Counted from the stretch's first letter, positions 35,290 through 48,290 are shown. The stretch is 64,000 nucleotides of DNA from Cupriavidus cauae (GCF_008632125.1 NZ_VWRN01000067.1:1-64000), one strand, 5' to 3'. Notes: a model not told the origin generated them from the letters alone. Numbers and translations: made by a program.

Positions 35290-35320
35290 AAAACGGCCGC
35301 CCTCTGTGCGAGGGCGGCCG
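35290..35320 (-). terminator. Intrinsic terminator of the lpt genes
   Basis: CGGCCGCCCT (35294-35303) pairs with AGGGCGGCCG (35311-35320). Read leftward it is followed by TTTTCGTTT. It lies directly after lptB, before rpoN. Confidence 0.88.
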
Positions 35321-35335
35321 CGCGCCAAACCGCCA

Positions 35336-36160
35336 TTACATGCGGAAGTTTTCGCCCAGATAGACGCGCCGCACCGATTCATTGGCGATGATGTCCTTGG
35401 GCTCGCCGGCCGCGAGCACCGCGCCTTCGCTGATGATGTACGCGTGGTCGCAGATGCCCAGCGTCTCGCGCACGTTGTGGTCGGTGATCAGCACGCCGAT
35501 ATTGCGTGCCTTCAGGAAGCTGACGATGCGCTGGATCTCGCCGACCGCGATCGGATCGACGCCGGCGAACGGTTCGTCGAGCAGGATGAAGCGCGGCGCC
35601 GAGGCCAGCGCCCGTGCGATCTCGACGCGGCGGCGCTCGCCGCCCGACAGCGACAGCGCGGGGTTGTTGCGCAGGTGCGCGATCTGCAGATCGTCGAGCA
35701 GGCTGTCCAGCCGCCGCTCGATCTCGGCGCCGGACAGCGCCTTGCCGTTGTCTCGCTGCAGTTCCAGCACCGCGCGGATGTTCTGCTCGACATTGAGCTT
35801 GCGGAACACCGACGCTTCCTGCGGCAGGTACGACAGGCCCATGCGCGCGCGCTCGTGGATCGGCAGGCCGCTGATGTGCTGGCCGTCGAGCACGATGTCG
35901 CCTTCGTCGAGCGCGACCAGGCCCACGATCATGTAGAACGAGGTGGTCTTGCCCGCGCCATTGGGGCCGAGCAGGCCGACGACCTCGCCGCTCTTGACGT
36001 CCAGCGACACGTCCTTGACCACGGTGCGCGAGCCGTAGCGCTTCTTCAGATGACGCACCACCAGGTTGCTGGTGGCCGGCATCGTGCCCGCGCCGGCACC
36101 GGCTGCGGTGTTGGCGTTGGCGGCGGGAGCGGTGGCGGTAGCGGTGTCGGCAACGGACAT
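35336..36160 (-). CDS. lptB: LPS export ABC transporter ATP-binding protein LptB
   Basis: A 274-residue ATPase driving lipopolysaccharide from the inner membrane through the Lpt bridge with LptFG and LptC. It has Walker A GPNGAGKTTSF, the signature LSGGERRRVEIARAL and Walker B FILLDEPFAGVDP. An Ala/Thr-rich leader of about 30 residues precedes VRHLKKRYGSRTVVKDVSL. Start 36160 (MSVADTAT) has AAAGGA upstream; an in-frame ATG at 36187 does not. It follows lptA. Confidence 0.95.
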   Translation of the reverse strand: MSVADTATATAPAANANTAAGAGAGTMPATSNLVVRHLKKRYGSRTVVKDVSLDVKSGEVVGLLGPNGAGKTTSFYMIVGLVALDEGDIVLDGQHISGLPIHERARMGLSYLPQEASVFRKLNVEQNIRAVLELQRDNGKALSGAEIERRLDSLLDDLQIAHLRNNPALSLSGGERRRVEIARALASAPRFILLDEPFAGVDPIAVGEIQRIVSFLKARNIGVLITDHNVRETLGICDHAYIISEGAVLAAGEPKDIIANESVRRVYLGENFRM

Positions 36161-36259
36161 GTGGGCAATCCTTTGATACTGCGTCATGCGAAGCGGGCGT
36201 GGCGAAGCGTACGTGGCGCGGCGTGCGCGGCGTGCGGGTACGTCAAGCCCGGGAAGCGA

Positions 36260-36889
36260 TCAGGGCTTGGCCGTCGGCGAGCCTTTCAGGTCCACGCCGG
36301 CGCCACTGCCGCCGGTCCCCTGGCTCTGGCGCGGCGACAGCACGGCGCGTACGCGGCCGGACGGGTTCGCCGGCGCCGCGTTGCCGCTGCCACCGGCCGC
36401 GGTGTAGAACTCGTTGCGGCTGTCGTAGGTCAGCACCGCGCCGCGGATCTCGTCGACCACCTTGGCGCCCGCCAGCCGCGCCATGCGCGCATTGCCGATC
36501 AGCTTGGCCACTTCCTGCTTGCCGTCGTATTCGATGCGGTCGCCCCAGCCGTCGATGTACTCGTCGACGTTGTCGCGCTTCTGCCGGATATAGGCCTGCT
36601 TGCCGCCCTTGGACGTGGCCACCGCGTACTGGTAGCCCTCGGGATCGGTGCGGACCTCGGCGGCATCGGACTTGAGCACCATGGTCCCCTTGGTCAGCAC
36701 CACGTTGCCGGTCAGCGTATAGATCTGCTTGACGTCGTCGTAGCTGGCGTTGTCGGCCTCGAGCACCAGCGGCTTGTCGCGGTCGGCGCGTTCGGCGAGC
36801 GCCGGCAGGGCGAGCGTCATGCCGGCGGCGAAGGCGAGCAGCACGGCGGTGGCGCGGCGGCGGGTCCAGGTCGTCAGGGTCAGGGTCAT
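36260..36889 (-). CDS. lptA: Periplasmic LPS transport protein LptA
   Basis: A 209-residue periplasmic bridge protein. The signal peptide has a basic start (TWTRRRATAVLLAFAAGM) and ends in ALPALA near residue 31. The OstA/LptA beta-jellyroll follows (LVLEADNASYDDVKQIYTLT, GNVVLTKGTMVLKSDAAEV). The C-terminal tail is Gly/Pro-rich and probably disordered. An upstream ATG at 37009 overlaps lptC and gives a polar leader that would hide the signal peptide, so 36889 is preferred. Confidence 0.9.
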   Translation of the reverse strand: MTLTLTTWTRRRATAVLLAFAAGMTLALPALAERADRDKPLVLEADNASYDDVKQIYTLTGNVVLTKGTMVLKSDAAEVRTDPEGYQYAVATSKGGKQAYIRQKRDNVDEYIDGWGDRIEYDGKQEVAKLIGNARMARLAGAKVVDEIRGAVLTYDSRNEFYTAAGGSGNAAPANPSGRVRAVLSPRQSQGTGGSGAGVDLKGSPTAKP

Positions 36890-37005
36890 GTTGGCCACGA
36901 TGGCGTTGATTGGCGTTGTCCGGGAATCGTCCAGACGGGGCGAGTGGCCCGGACTGGCGCGGAGATCGTTCGAATGGTGCGCGCCTGGCGCGGCGGCGCG
37001 ATGCG

Positions 37006-37635
37006 TCATGGCTGTTTCGCGCCGCCGCCGCGCGGCGCCATCACGATGGTGCCGCGCACATTGCCGAGCAGATTGACCTCGCGCGTGACATTGTTGAAGA
37101 CCAGGCCGTTGGCCGTCATCACCGACGGTCCGCGGGTCAGCTTGACCGGCTTGTCGGTCTTCACGATGTCGTCGTTGATCAGGATCTGGAAGTAGCTCGA
37201 GGTCGCGCTCATCTGCGGGTCCTGCGATGGATCGGCGCCCTGCACGCGAACGATATGGGCGTTGCCGAACAGGTCGATCACGCTGGCGTCGGCGTTCATC
37301 TTGCCCAGGTCGGCGGTACCGGTCACCGGCGGCCGGTCCGGTTCGTAGGCGCGCATCGCCGGCCGCGTGACCTCGTAGGTCTGGTCGTCCTCGTAATGGA
37401 TCATCCGCTCGCCGGTGAAGCGCATCTTGGTGCTGCCGTCCTCGGCCAGTTCGGTCGCGGTGAAGCGCTCCATCCAGTAGTCGGGCACATGGCGCTTCTG
37501 GCGTTCGGTATCGCTGACCTGGCGCGGCGTGTTGATCTGCACCAGCCAGAACGTACTGCCGGCAACGAGCGCCATCAGCAGCAGCGGCATCAGCCGCAGC
37601 GCGAGGCGGGACAGGGAAGGGAACAGATCCCGCAT
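37006..37635 (-). CDS. lptC: LPS export protein LptC
   Basis: A 209-residue bitopic inner-membrane protein. A single hydrophobic helix (LMPLLLMALVAGSTFWLVQI, about 15-34) is followed by a periplasmic LptA-like domain (YWMERFTATELAEDGSTKMR, TADLGKMNADASVIDLFGNA). It passes LPS from the transporter to LptA. It begins eight bases after the kdsD stop, so translation is probably coupled. The usual intervening kdsC is absent. Confidence 0.92.
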   Translation of the reverse strand: MRDLFPSLSRLALRLMPLLLMALVAGSTFWLVQINTPRQVSDTERQKRHVPDYWMERFTATELAEDGSTKMRFTGERMIHYEDDQTYEVTRPAMRAYEPDRPPVTGTADLGKMNADASVIDLFGNAHIVRVQGADPSQDPQMSATSSYFQILINDDIVKTDKPVKLTRGPSVMTANGLVFNNVTREVNLLGNVRGTIVMAPRGGGAKQP

Positions 37636-37643
37636 GGCGTTCG

Positions 37644-38627
37644 TCAGATGACCTTGGCCCGGGTCAGGTCATGGATATGCAGCGCGCCCACCAGGCGCTG
37701 GTCGGCGTCGACCACCAGCAGCTGGTTGATGCGGTTTGCTTCCATGACCTGCACCGCCTCGACCGCGAGCTGGTCCGGCCCGACGGTGAAGGGGTTGGCA
37801 TGCATGACCTCGCCGATCGGCACGGTCTTCCAGTCGCGCGGCGTTTCCAGCAGCCGGCGCAGGTCGCCGTCGGTGAAGACGCCGATCGCGCGGCCCTCGG
37901 CATCGACGATGGCGGTCATGGCCATGCCCTTGCGGGTGATCTCCATCAGGGCCTGTGCCAGCGGCGTGCTTTCGCGGACTTCGGGCACCGCATTGCCGGT
38001 GCGCATCACGTCCCGCACATGGGTCAGCAGCTTGCGGCCGAGCGCACCGCCGGGGTGCGAGCGGGCGAAGTCCTCTTCGCCGAAGCCGCGCGCGTCGAGC
38101 ACCGCCACCGCCAGCGCGTCGCCCAGCGCCAGCGCCGCCGTCGTGCTGGCGGTCGGGGCGAGATTCAGCGGGCAGGCTTCCTTCTCGACGCGGGCGTCCA
38201 GATGCGCGTCGGCCAGCTGCGCCAGGTTCGATTCGACATTGCCGGTCACCGAGATCAGCTTGGCGCCGATGCGCTTGACGATCGGCACGATCGACAGCAG
38301 CTCGGAGGTTTCGCCCGAATTGGAGAAGGCGATCAGCACGTCGTCGCGCGTGACCATGCCGAGATCGCCATGCGAGGCCTCGGCGGGATGGACGAAGAAG
38401 GCGGGCGTGCCGGTCGAGGCCAGCGTGGCCGCGACCTTGCGGCCGATATGGCCGGACTTGCCGATGCCGGAAACGACCACGCGGCCCGAGCACTCCAGCA
38501 CCAGCTGCACCGCCCGCGCGAAGTCCGGCGTCAGCCGCGACGACAACGCGGCGACCGCATCGGCTTCGATCTGCAGGGTATGGCGTGCGAGCTCGAGTGC
38601 TCTTTCCGCATTGAAATTGGCTATCAT
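37644..38627 (-). CDS. kdsD: D-arabinose 5-phosphate isomerase KdsD
   Basis: A 327-residue enzyme converting ribulose 5-phosphate to arabinose 5-phosphate, the first Kdo step. The SIS domain (about 1-190) contains VVVSGIGKSGHIGRKVAATL and SHGDLGMVTRDDVLIAFSNS. Two CBS domains (about 200-327) follow, ending in LLVVDADQRLVGALHIHDL. The C-terminus and stop are normal, so the lack of kdsC is not due to a fusion. MIANFNAERAL at 38627 is the family start. Confidence 0.94.
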   Translation of the reverse strand: MIANFNAERALELARHTLQIEADAVAALSSRLTPDFARAVQLVLECSGRVVVSGIGKSGHIGRKVAATLASTGTPAFFVHPAEASHGDLGMVTRDDVLIAFSNSGETSELLSIVPIVKRIGAKLISVTGNVESNLAQLADAHLDARVEKEACPLNLAPTASTTAALALGDALAVAVLDARGFGEEDFARSHPGGALGRKLLTHVRDVMRTGNAVPEVRESTPLAQALMEITRKGMAMTAIVDAEGRAIGVFTDGDLRRLLETPRDWKTVPIGEVMHANPFTVGPDQLAVEAVQVMEANRINQLLVVDADQRLVGALHIHDLTRAKVI

Positions 38628-38903
38628 GGCGACGAAGTATACCAATGAATGCGATGACGCCCGGGCCGGTCGCGGCGCGTCCGGCCCGGCGTCTGCCTCC
38701 GCGTCCGGATTCGGTCTGCGCCGGCTGGCCGCCCCCGGCAACATGCCGCCGTGCCGGGCAGGCCGTTCCTGGTCCACCGCTTGCTTTACCGCCGGCGCAA
38801 CCGCTGCACTGCTGCACCGCTATTCGGACCACAGCTCGCACCACAACCAGTACCGCACGAGCACCGCTCGCACCACCGCTCGCACCACCACCGGCCCGCC
38901 CGA

Positions 38904-40883
38904 ATGCATTCTCCGCTGGACTTGACCCTTGTGCTGCTGGCCGCCGCCGTGCTCGGCGTGGTTGCTTTCCGCATGCTGCAGCTGCCGCCGATGCTCGGCT
39001 ATCTGGCGGTCGGCATCCTGATCGGACCGCACGCGCTTGGCCTGGCCAGCGATTCGGGGCAAACCAAGTACCTGGCCGAGTTCGGCGTGGTCTTTTTGAT
39101 GTTCTCGATCGGGCTGGAGTTCAATCTGGCCAAGCTGCGCTCGATGCGGCGGCTGGTGTTCGGCCTGGGCGGCAGCCAGGTGGTGCTGACCATGCTGGCG
39201 GTGGCGCCGGTCGGCTGGCTGTTCAGCGCGGTGTTCGACCTGAGCTGGCAGGCCTCGATCGCGCTGGGCGGCGCGCTGGCGATGTCGTCGACCGCGATCG
39301 TCTCCAAGATGCTGTCCGAACGGCTGGAGCTGGAGACCGAGCACGGCCGCAACATCTTCAGCGTGCTGCTGTTCCAGGATCTGGCGGTGGTGCCGCTCTT
39401 GATCGTGATTCCCGCGCTGTCGCGCGACCCCGGCGAGCTGCCGATGGCGCTGGGCCTGGCCATCATCAAGATCGTGGTGGCGCTGACGCTGATCTTCGTG
39501 CTCGGCAAGGAAGTGGTCAGCCGCTGGTTCCATGTGGTGGCCGCCCGCCGCTCGCAGGAACTGTTCATGCTGAACCTGCTGCTGGTCACGCTGGGCATGG
39601 CGGCGCTGACCGAGCGGCTGGGGCTGTCGATGGCGCTCGGCGCCTTCATGGCCGGCATGCTGATCGCGGAAACGCCGTACCGGCATCAGGTCGAGGAGGA
39701 CATCAAGCCGTTCCGCGACGTGCTGCTCGGGCTGTTCTTCGTCACCATCGGCATGCTGCTCAATGTCCGCGTGGTGATCGACAACCTGTGGCTGGTGCTG
39801 ACGCTGCTGATCGTGCCGGTGCTGTTCAAGTTTCTGCTGATCGCGGGCCTGGCGCGGCTGTTCGGCTCGCGTCCCGGGGTGGCGATCCGCACCGGCCTGG
39901 GGCTGGCGCAGGCCGGCGAGTTCGGCTTCGTGCTGCTGAACCAGATCGACGGGCTGGGCCTGGTCGATCCGGTGCTGACGCAGGTGATTCTCGCGTCGAT
40001 GCTGCTGTCGATGCTGGTGGCGCCGTTCCTGATCCAGTACAGCGACGCGATCGCGATGCGCTTTGCCGCCAACGAATGGCTGCTGCAATCGCTGAACATG
40101 ACGCGCATCGCGGCGCAGAGCCTGCAGACCGAGAAGCACGCAATCATTTGCGGCTACGGCCGCAGCGGCCAGAACCTGGCGCGCATGCTCGAGCGCGAGG
40201 GCATCGGCTATGTCGCGCTGGACCTGGACCCTGACCGCGTGCGCGAGGCCGCCGCGGCCGGCGATACGGTGGTCTACGGCGATGCCGGCCGGCGCGAGGC
40301 GCTGATCGCCGCGGGCATCCACCGCGCCGCGGCGGTGATCATCACCTATGCCAACACGCCGTCGGCGCTGAAGGTCCTGCACCATGTGCACGAACTCGAG
40401 CCGGCCCTGCCGGTGATCGTGCGCACGGTCGACGATTCGGAGCTGGAGGTGCTGCAGCGCGCCGGCGCCACCGAGGTCGTGCCCGAGATCATCGAGGGCA
40501 GCCTGATGCTGGCCTCGCATGCGCTGGTGCTGCTGGGCGTGCCGATGCGGCGCGTGGTGCGCGGCGTGCAGCAGGCGCGCGATGCGCGCTACAGCCTGCT
40601 GCGCGGCTACTTCCATGGCCGCGACGACGAGGAGGACATGATCGAGCGCGACTCGGTGCGCCTGCATTCGCTGTCGCTGGGCCCGGACGCCACCGCGGTC
40701 GGCCGGCGCCTGGGCACGCTGGGGCTCGAGCATATCGGCGTCGAGGTCACCGCCGTGCGGCGGCGCGGCATCCGCGCCTTCGATCCGCAGCCCGATACCG
40801 TGCTCGAGCCCGGCGACATCCTGGTGCTGCGCGGCACGCCCGAGGCGCTCGAGGCGGCCGAGCAGCGCCTGACCGAACGCTGA
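38904..40883 (+). CDS. CPA2 monovalent cation/proton antiporter with RCK domains (KefB/C/YbaL type)
   Basis: 659 residues. About 12 membrane helices make up the Na/H exchanger domain (to about 395), with GQTKYLAEFGVVFLMFSIGL and SSTAIVSKMLSERLELET. An RCK_N/TrkA-N Rossmann domain follows (HAIICGYGRSGQNLARMLER, about 415-530). A RCK_C domain (about 575-655) ends the protein. It exports potassium or sodium in exchange for protons, possibly under nucleotide control. ATG 38904 is preferred; upstream frame is His/Thr-rich low complexity. It is divergent from kdsD. Confidence 0.88.
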   Translation: MHSPLDLTLVLLAAAVLGVVAFRMLQLPPMLGYLAVGILIGPHALGLASDSGQTKYLAEFGVVFLMFSIGLEFNLAKLRSMRRLVFGLGGSQVVLTMLAVAPVGWLFSAVFDLSWQASIALGGALAMSSTAIVSKMLSERLELETEHGRNIFSVLLFQDLAVVPLLIVIPALSRDPGELPMALGLAIIKIVVALTLIFVLGKEVVSRWFHVVAARRSQELFMLNLLLVTLGMAALTERLGLSMALGAFMAGMLIAETPYRHQVEEDIKPFRDVLLGLFFVTIGMLLNVRVVIDNLWLVLTLLIVPVLFKFLLIAGLARLFGSRPGVAIRTGLGLAQAGEFGFVLLNQIDGLGLVDPVLTQVILASMLLSMLVAPFLIQYSDAIAMRFAANEWLLQSLNMTRIAAQSLQTEKHAIICGYGRSGQNLARMLEREGIGYVALDLDPDRVREAAAAGDTVVYGDAGRREALIAAGIHRAAAVIITYANTPSALKVLHHVHELEPALPVIVRTVDDSELEVLQRAGATEVVPEIIEGSLMLASHALVLLGVPMRRVVRGVQQARDARYSLLRGYFHGRDDEEDMIERDSVRLHSLSLGPDATAVGRRLGTLGLEHIGVEVTAVRRRGIRAFDPQPDTVLEPGDILVLRGTPEALEAAEQRLTER

Positions 40884-40972
40884 CGGAGCACGCCCCCTCT
40901 CCGCGGCCCCCACGCGCAAGCGGGAGCGGGGCGAAATAGACAGCAAGCACAGCGACGGACGCAAACCGATCT

Positions 40973-40993
40973 CCTCTCCCACCGCGGGAGAGG
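40973..40993. repeat. Short extragenic palindrome
   Basis: CCTCTCCC (40973-40980) pairs with GGGAGAGG (40986-40993) across ACCGC. A similar imperfect CTTCTCCCGCGGGCGAGAG lies at about 5560-5580 after the pirin gene. Such hairpins are often dispersed between genes. It could aid termination after the antiporter gene, but no T-run follows. Confidence 0.45.
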
Positions 40994-41065
40994 GGTAGGG
41001 GACAGGAAGCCGTTATCCTAGATGGCTGGCGCTTCAGCCACCCCTTTCATCCGCAGTTTCAGACC

Positions 41066-41638
41066 ATGCCCGCTCCCACCATCCAGTCCCCGCCCCTGGG
41101 CGACGTCACCACCTATCTGCGCGACCGCATCCGCACCGTGCCCGACTGGCCGCAGCCCGGCGTGATGTTCCGCGACATCACGCCGCTGCTGCAGGACCCG
41201 AAGACGCTGCGCGTGCTGATCGACGTGTTCGTGCACCGCTACATGGATGCCGGCCTCGACGTGGTGGCCGGTATCGACGCGCGCGGCTTCATCCTCGGCG
41301 CGATCGTCGCCTACGAGCTGAACCTGGGCTTCGTGCCAATCCGCAAGAAGGGCAAGCTGCCGTTCCAGACCGTGGCCGAGGAATACGAGCTCGAATACGG
41401 CAGCGCCACCGTCGAGATCCACGCCGATGCCTGCAAGCCGGGCGACCGCGTGCTGCTGGTGGACGACCTGATCGCCACCGGCGGCACCATGATGGCCGGA
41501 CGCCGGTTGCTGGAGCGGCTCGGCGCGACCGTAGTGGAGGGCGCGGCGATCGTCGACCTGCCGGAGCTTGGCGGCTCGCGCCATCTGCTCGACAGCGGGC
41601 TGCCGCTGTTTACCGTGTGCCGATTCGAAGGCCACTGA
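41066..41638 (+). CDS. apt: Adenine phosphoribosyltransferase
   Basis: A 190-residue purine-salvage enzyme joining adenine to PRPP. The PRPP-binding motif is VLLVDDLIATGGTM. AGIDARGFILG is the conserved purine-side motif, and RKKGKLPF follows. Length is slightly above E. coli Apt by an N-terminal extension. It stands between the antiporter and the Na/Pi cotransporter on the same strand. Confidence 0.95.
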   Translation: MPAPTIQSPPLGDVTTYLRDRIRTVPDWPQPGVMFRDITPLLQDPKTLRVLIDVFVHRYMDAGLDVVAGIDARGFILGAIVAYELNLGFVPIRKKGKLPFQTVAEEYELEYGSATVEIHADACKPGDRVLLVDDLIATGGTMMAGRRLLERLGATVVEGAAIVDLPELGGSRHLLDSGLPLFTVCRFEGH

Positions 41639-41808
41639 ACCGCAAAGTCGCAACGCCGCAGCGCCGCGAAGCGTTGCAAAGCCCACCATCGCTGGCGCCC
41701 CGCGTTGCCCTTGCCCGCGGCGCGGGCGCATAATGGCCGTTCATTCACAACAAGGGCCGGGCGGCCCCTGCCTCTGACCGCCGCACCGGCCGCAATGGGT
41801 GCCACACC

Positions 41809-43558
41809 ATGGGCGTTCTGCTTCATCTGCTCTCCGGGGTCGCGCTGCTGGTCTGGGGCACGAATATCGTCAAGGTCGGCATTCTGCGCGTCTACGGCGC
41901 GAATCTGCGCCACGTGCTCTCGGCCAGCGTTGCCAATCGCTTCACCGCCTTCGCCGCCGGCCTCGGCGTGACCGGCCTGGTGCAAAGCAGCAATGCGACC
42001 GCCGTCATCGTCAGTTCCTTCGTCAGCCAGGGCCTGATCGCGGTCGCGCCCGCGCTGGCCATCATGCTCGGCGCCAACGTCGGCACCGCGCTGATGGTGC
42101 AGGTGTTCTCGCTGGACCTGTCGTGGCTGTCGCCGCTGCTGATCTTCGTCGGCGTGATCGCGCATCTGAGCTGGAAGGGCAGCCGGCCCGGCCACGTCGG
42201 CCGCGTGCTGATCGGCCTGGGGCTGATCACGCTGGCGCTGGAGCTGATCTCCAATGCGACGCGTCCGGTGGTCGAGGCCGCCGGCGTCAAGGTGCTGTTC
42301 GCCAGCCTGACCGGCGATACCGCGCTCGACATGCTGGTCGGCGCCTTCCTGACCGTGCTGTCCTATTCGAGCCTCGCGGTGGTGCTGTTCTGCGGCGCGC
42401 TGGCCTCGGCCGGCGTGGTGTCGATCCCCGTCGCGCTGGCGCTGGTGCTGGGCGCCAACCTCGGCTCGGGCATCTCGGCGTTCCTGACCACCTCCGGCAA
42501 TAACCAGCCCGGCAAGCGCGTGACGCTGGGCAATCTGCTGTCGCGCCTGCTCGGCTGCGTGGTGGCGCTGCCGCTGCTGGACGAAGCGCAGACGCTGTTG
42601 CGCGCGCTCGATGCGGACCCGCAGCGGCTGATCGTCAATTTCCACCTGCTGTTCAACGTGGTGCTGGCGGTCGCGCTGATCGGCCTGACCGCGCCGCTGG
42701 CGCGGCTGTGCGAAACCATCCTGCCGGGCCGCAACACCGGCGAGAGCCAGGTCACGCCGCGCCATCTCGACCCGGCCGCGCTGTCCACGCCGACGCTGGC
42801 GCTGGCCAACGCGGCGCGCGAGGTGCTGCGCATCGGCGACCGCGTCGAGCAGATGCTGGACAACATGCTGCGCGTGCTGCGGACCAACGATGCCAAGCTG
42901 GCCGCCGCCACCTGCCGCATCGACGACGAGATCGACGATCTCTACACCGCGATCAAGCTGTACCTGACGCGCATCAGCGTCGAGGCGCTCGACGAGCGCG
43001 ACGGCCGCCGCTGGACCGAAATCATCTCGCTCAATATCAACCTGGAGCATGCGGCGGACATCATCGAGCGGATCCTGCTCGACGCGCGCGACAAGAAGAT
43101 CGCGCACAACCTGGTGTTCTCCGAGGCCGGCATGCAGGAGATCACCGAGATGCATGCCCGGCTGATCAGCAATCTGCGGCTGGGGCTGTCGGTGTTCCTG
43201 AACGGCGACCTGAAGAGCGCGCGGCAGCTGATGCGCGAGAAGGCGACCTTCCGCGAGCTGGAGCGCAAGTATTCGCACACCCACCTGCGCCGCGTGGCCA
43301 CGCAGACCATCGAGAGCATCGACACCAGCTCGCTGCACCTGGACGTGATCAGCGACCTGAAGCGCCTGAACTCGCTGTTCTGCGCCACCGCCTATCCGGT
43401 GCTGGAGGAAGCCGGCGCCCTCGATCGCAGCCGGATGCGGGAAGAGGATGGCCAGCCGCAGGAGGAGGGCATCCCTGCGCCCGCGGCCGCCGGCGGCACG
43501 CCTGCCCCGGCGCGCGCACCGATGGTGCCCGCCGACGAGGGCAGGGCGCCGCCGCGCG

Positions 43559-43572
<14 letters not shown>
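41809..43572 (+). CDS. Na/Pi cotransporter family protein with C-terminal PhoU-like domain
   Basis: 587 residues. The membrane half (about 1-310) carries two Na/Pi repeats, each with the QSSNAT-type motif: GLVQSSNATAVIVSSFVSQG and the later SYSSLAVVLFCGALASAG. The soluble half (about 340-540) is helical and PhoU-like (AREVLRIGDRVEQMLDNML, EHAADIIERILLDARDKK). The family imports phosphate with sodium, or acts in phosphate sensing. The 3' end overlaps the uvrA 3' end on the other strand by 14 bases. Confidence 0.9.
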
Positions 43573-46480
<2,908 letters not shown>

Positions 46481-47012
46481 ATACCGTTTGTCTTCGCCAG
46501 GCGGGGCCGCCAGTCGGGGTCGACAGGCCGGTCTCACGGAGCGCCCGCGCCATGGCTGGCGGCGGGCGTACGCTCAAAGCAGGAAGCAGGCCGGGGCCTC
46601 GGCGCGGGCCGGCGGGGAAGGGGGCTGGCGGCCGTCTTGGCGCGGCTTCGGCCGCGGCTTTTGCCTTTGCCTGCCGGCCTCTGCGGCGATCTGCCGCTGC
46701 CTCGGCCGCTGCCTGCCGCAACCTGTCCACCGCTGGCCGCCACGTCCGTGCCGCTGGCCGATTTTCCTCGCCAGCCCGGGCCACTTCCCGCCGATCCGGC
46801 GTCTGGCGCCGGGAGCAAACCTGCTAATATACCGAACTTCGGTTTCCGGGGTTGCCCCTGCCTCTGCCCCCTGCCGGCGAGGGGGCGCGGCTCCGGCGCC
46901 CGGCACGGTGGCCACGGTGGCGGTTCGCATGGCGCCCCGGCATGGCCGCGCACCGCGGCGCGGGGCCCGGCGCACGGCCGGCCACCCGTATCCCCGAGTC
47001 CCCACGAGCGCA
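46481..47012. other. Divergent intergenic region uvrA / MFS gene
   Basis: 532 bases of GC-rich sequence with no convincing gene. TAATATACC near 46825 is the most AT-rich patch and could be a -10 for the MFS gene. A LexA box was looked for and not seen. Open frames across it are Ala/Arg/Gly low-complexity and are not supported. Confidence 0.4.
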
Positions 47013-48290
47013 ATGCCGTCGACCCAGTCTTCTTCCCCAGCCGCGGCCGATGGTGCCGAACGAACAGCCGGCACGGTCTCCGCACGGATGAGCCGTATCG
47101 AACTGCGCGCCAGCGTGTCGCTGGCCAGCATCTTCGCGCTGCGCATGCTGGGCCTGTTCCTGATCCTGCCGGTCTTCGCCGAATACGCCCGTACGCTGCC
47201 CGATGGCCATGATGCCCAGCGCATCGGCCTGGCGATGGGCATCTACGGCCTGATGCAGGCCTTCCTGCATATCCCGCTCGGCTGGCTGTCCGACCGCATC
47301 GGCCGCAAGCCCGTGATGGTCGGGGGCCTGCTGCTGTTCGTCGCCGGCGGGCTGGTGGCGGCGTTCTCCGACACGCTGACCGGCATCATCGCCGGCCGCG
47401 CGCTGCAGGGCATGGGCGCGATCTCGGCGGCGATCACCGCCTGCATCGCCGACCTGACCAGCGAGCGCCATCGCACCAAGGCGATGGCGATGGTTGGCGG
47501 CAGCATCGGCCTGACCTTCGCGCTGTCGCTGGTGATTGCCTCGCCGCTGCTGCGCACCATCGGCATGCCGGGCATCTTCACGCTGATGTCGGTGCTCGGC
47601 CTGCTGGCGATCGCCGTCACGCTGTTCCTGGTGCCGACTCCGCCGCCGCCCCACCCGGACCAGCTGCCGCTGCACCGGGTATTGCCGAAGGTGCTGCTCA
47701 ATCCCGATCTGGCCCGCATGAACGTCGGCGTGCTGGCGCTGCATGCCTCCCAGGTGGCGATGTTCATGGTGGTGCCGGGCATGCTGGTCGATGCCGGCAT
47801 GCCGGTCGACTCGCACTGGAAGGTCTATCTGCCGGTCGTGCTCGTGTCGTTCCTGCTGATGCTGGCGCCGATGATGGCGGCCGAGCGCTACGGCCGGATC
47901 CGCCCGGTGCTGCTCGGCGCGGTCGCGCTGATGACGGCGGTGCAGCTGCTGTTCGCCGCGGTGCATGGCCTGTGGCCGATCGTCGGGGTGCTGCTGCTGT
48001 TTTTTGTCGCCTTCAACGTGCTGGAGGCGATGCAGCCCTCGCTGGTGTCGCGCTACGCGGCCGCCTCGCGCGGCGCCGCGCTCGGGGTCTACAACACCAC
48101 CCAGGCGATCGGGCTGTTTCTCGGCGGCGCCGTCGGGGGCTGGCTGCTGCAGCACGCCGGCCGCAGCGCGGTCTTCCATGGCTGCGCGGCCGTGCTGGTG
48201 CTCTGGCTTATAATCGCCTGGGGCATGAAGCCGCCGCCCGCCAGGGTCCGCCACGGCGGCCCGGACAGCGAGCCGCAGCCGGCGCACTGA
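47013..48290 (+). CDS. YajR-like MFS transporter
   Basis: A 425-residue major facilitator with 12 hydrophobic segments. Strong resemblance to E. coli YajR in FALRMLGLFLILPVFAEYA, GIYGLMQAFLHIPLGWLSDR and IGRKPVMVGG. RALQGMGAISAAITACIADL and FFVAFNVLEAMQPSLVSRYA also match. It lacks the YAM domain found at the E. coli YajR C-terminus. A drug/H+ antiporter-1 type; substrate unknown. It is divergent from uvrA and upstream of ssb. Confidence 0.88.
   Translation: MPSTQSSSPAAADGAERTAGTVSARMSRIELRASVSLASIFALRMLGLFLILPVFAEYARTLPDGHDAQRIGLAMGIYGLMQAFLHIPLGWLSDRIGRKPVMVGGLLLFVAGGLVAAFSDTLTGIIAGRALQGMGAISAAITACIADLTSERHRTKAMAMVGGSIGLTFALSLVIASPLLRTIGMPGIFTLMSVLGLLAIAVTLFLVPTPPPPHPDQLPLHRVLPKVLLNPDLARMNVGVLALHASQVAMFMVVPGMLVDAGMPVDSHWKVYLPVVLVSFLLMLAPMMAAERYGRIRPVLLGAVALMTAVQLLFAAVHGLWPIVGVLLLFFVAFNVLEAMQPSLVSRYAAASRGAALGVYNTTQAIGLFLGGAVGGWLLQHAGRSAVFHGCAAVLVLWLIIAWGMKPPPARVRHGGPDSEPQPAH

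Noticed and set aside
46481..47012. LexA (SOS) box for uvrA
   Set aside because: The gap was scanned for CTGT-N8-ACAG and no acceptable match was seen.
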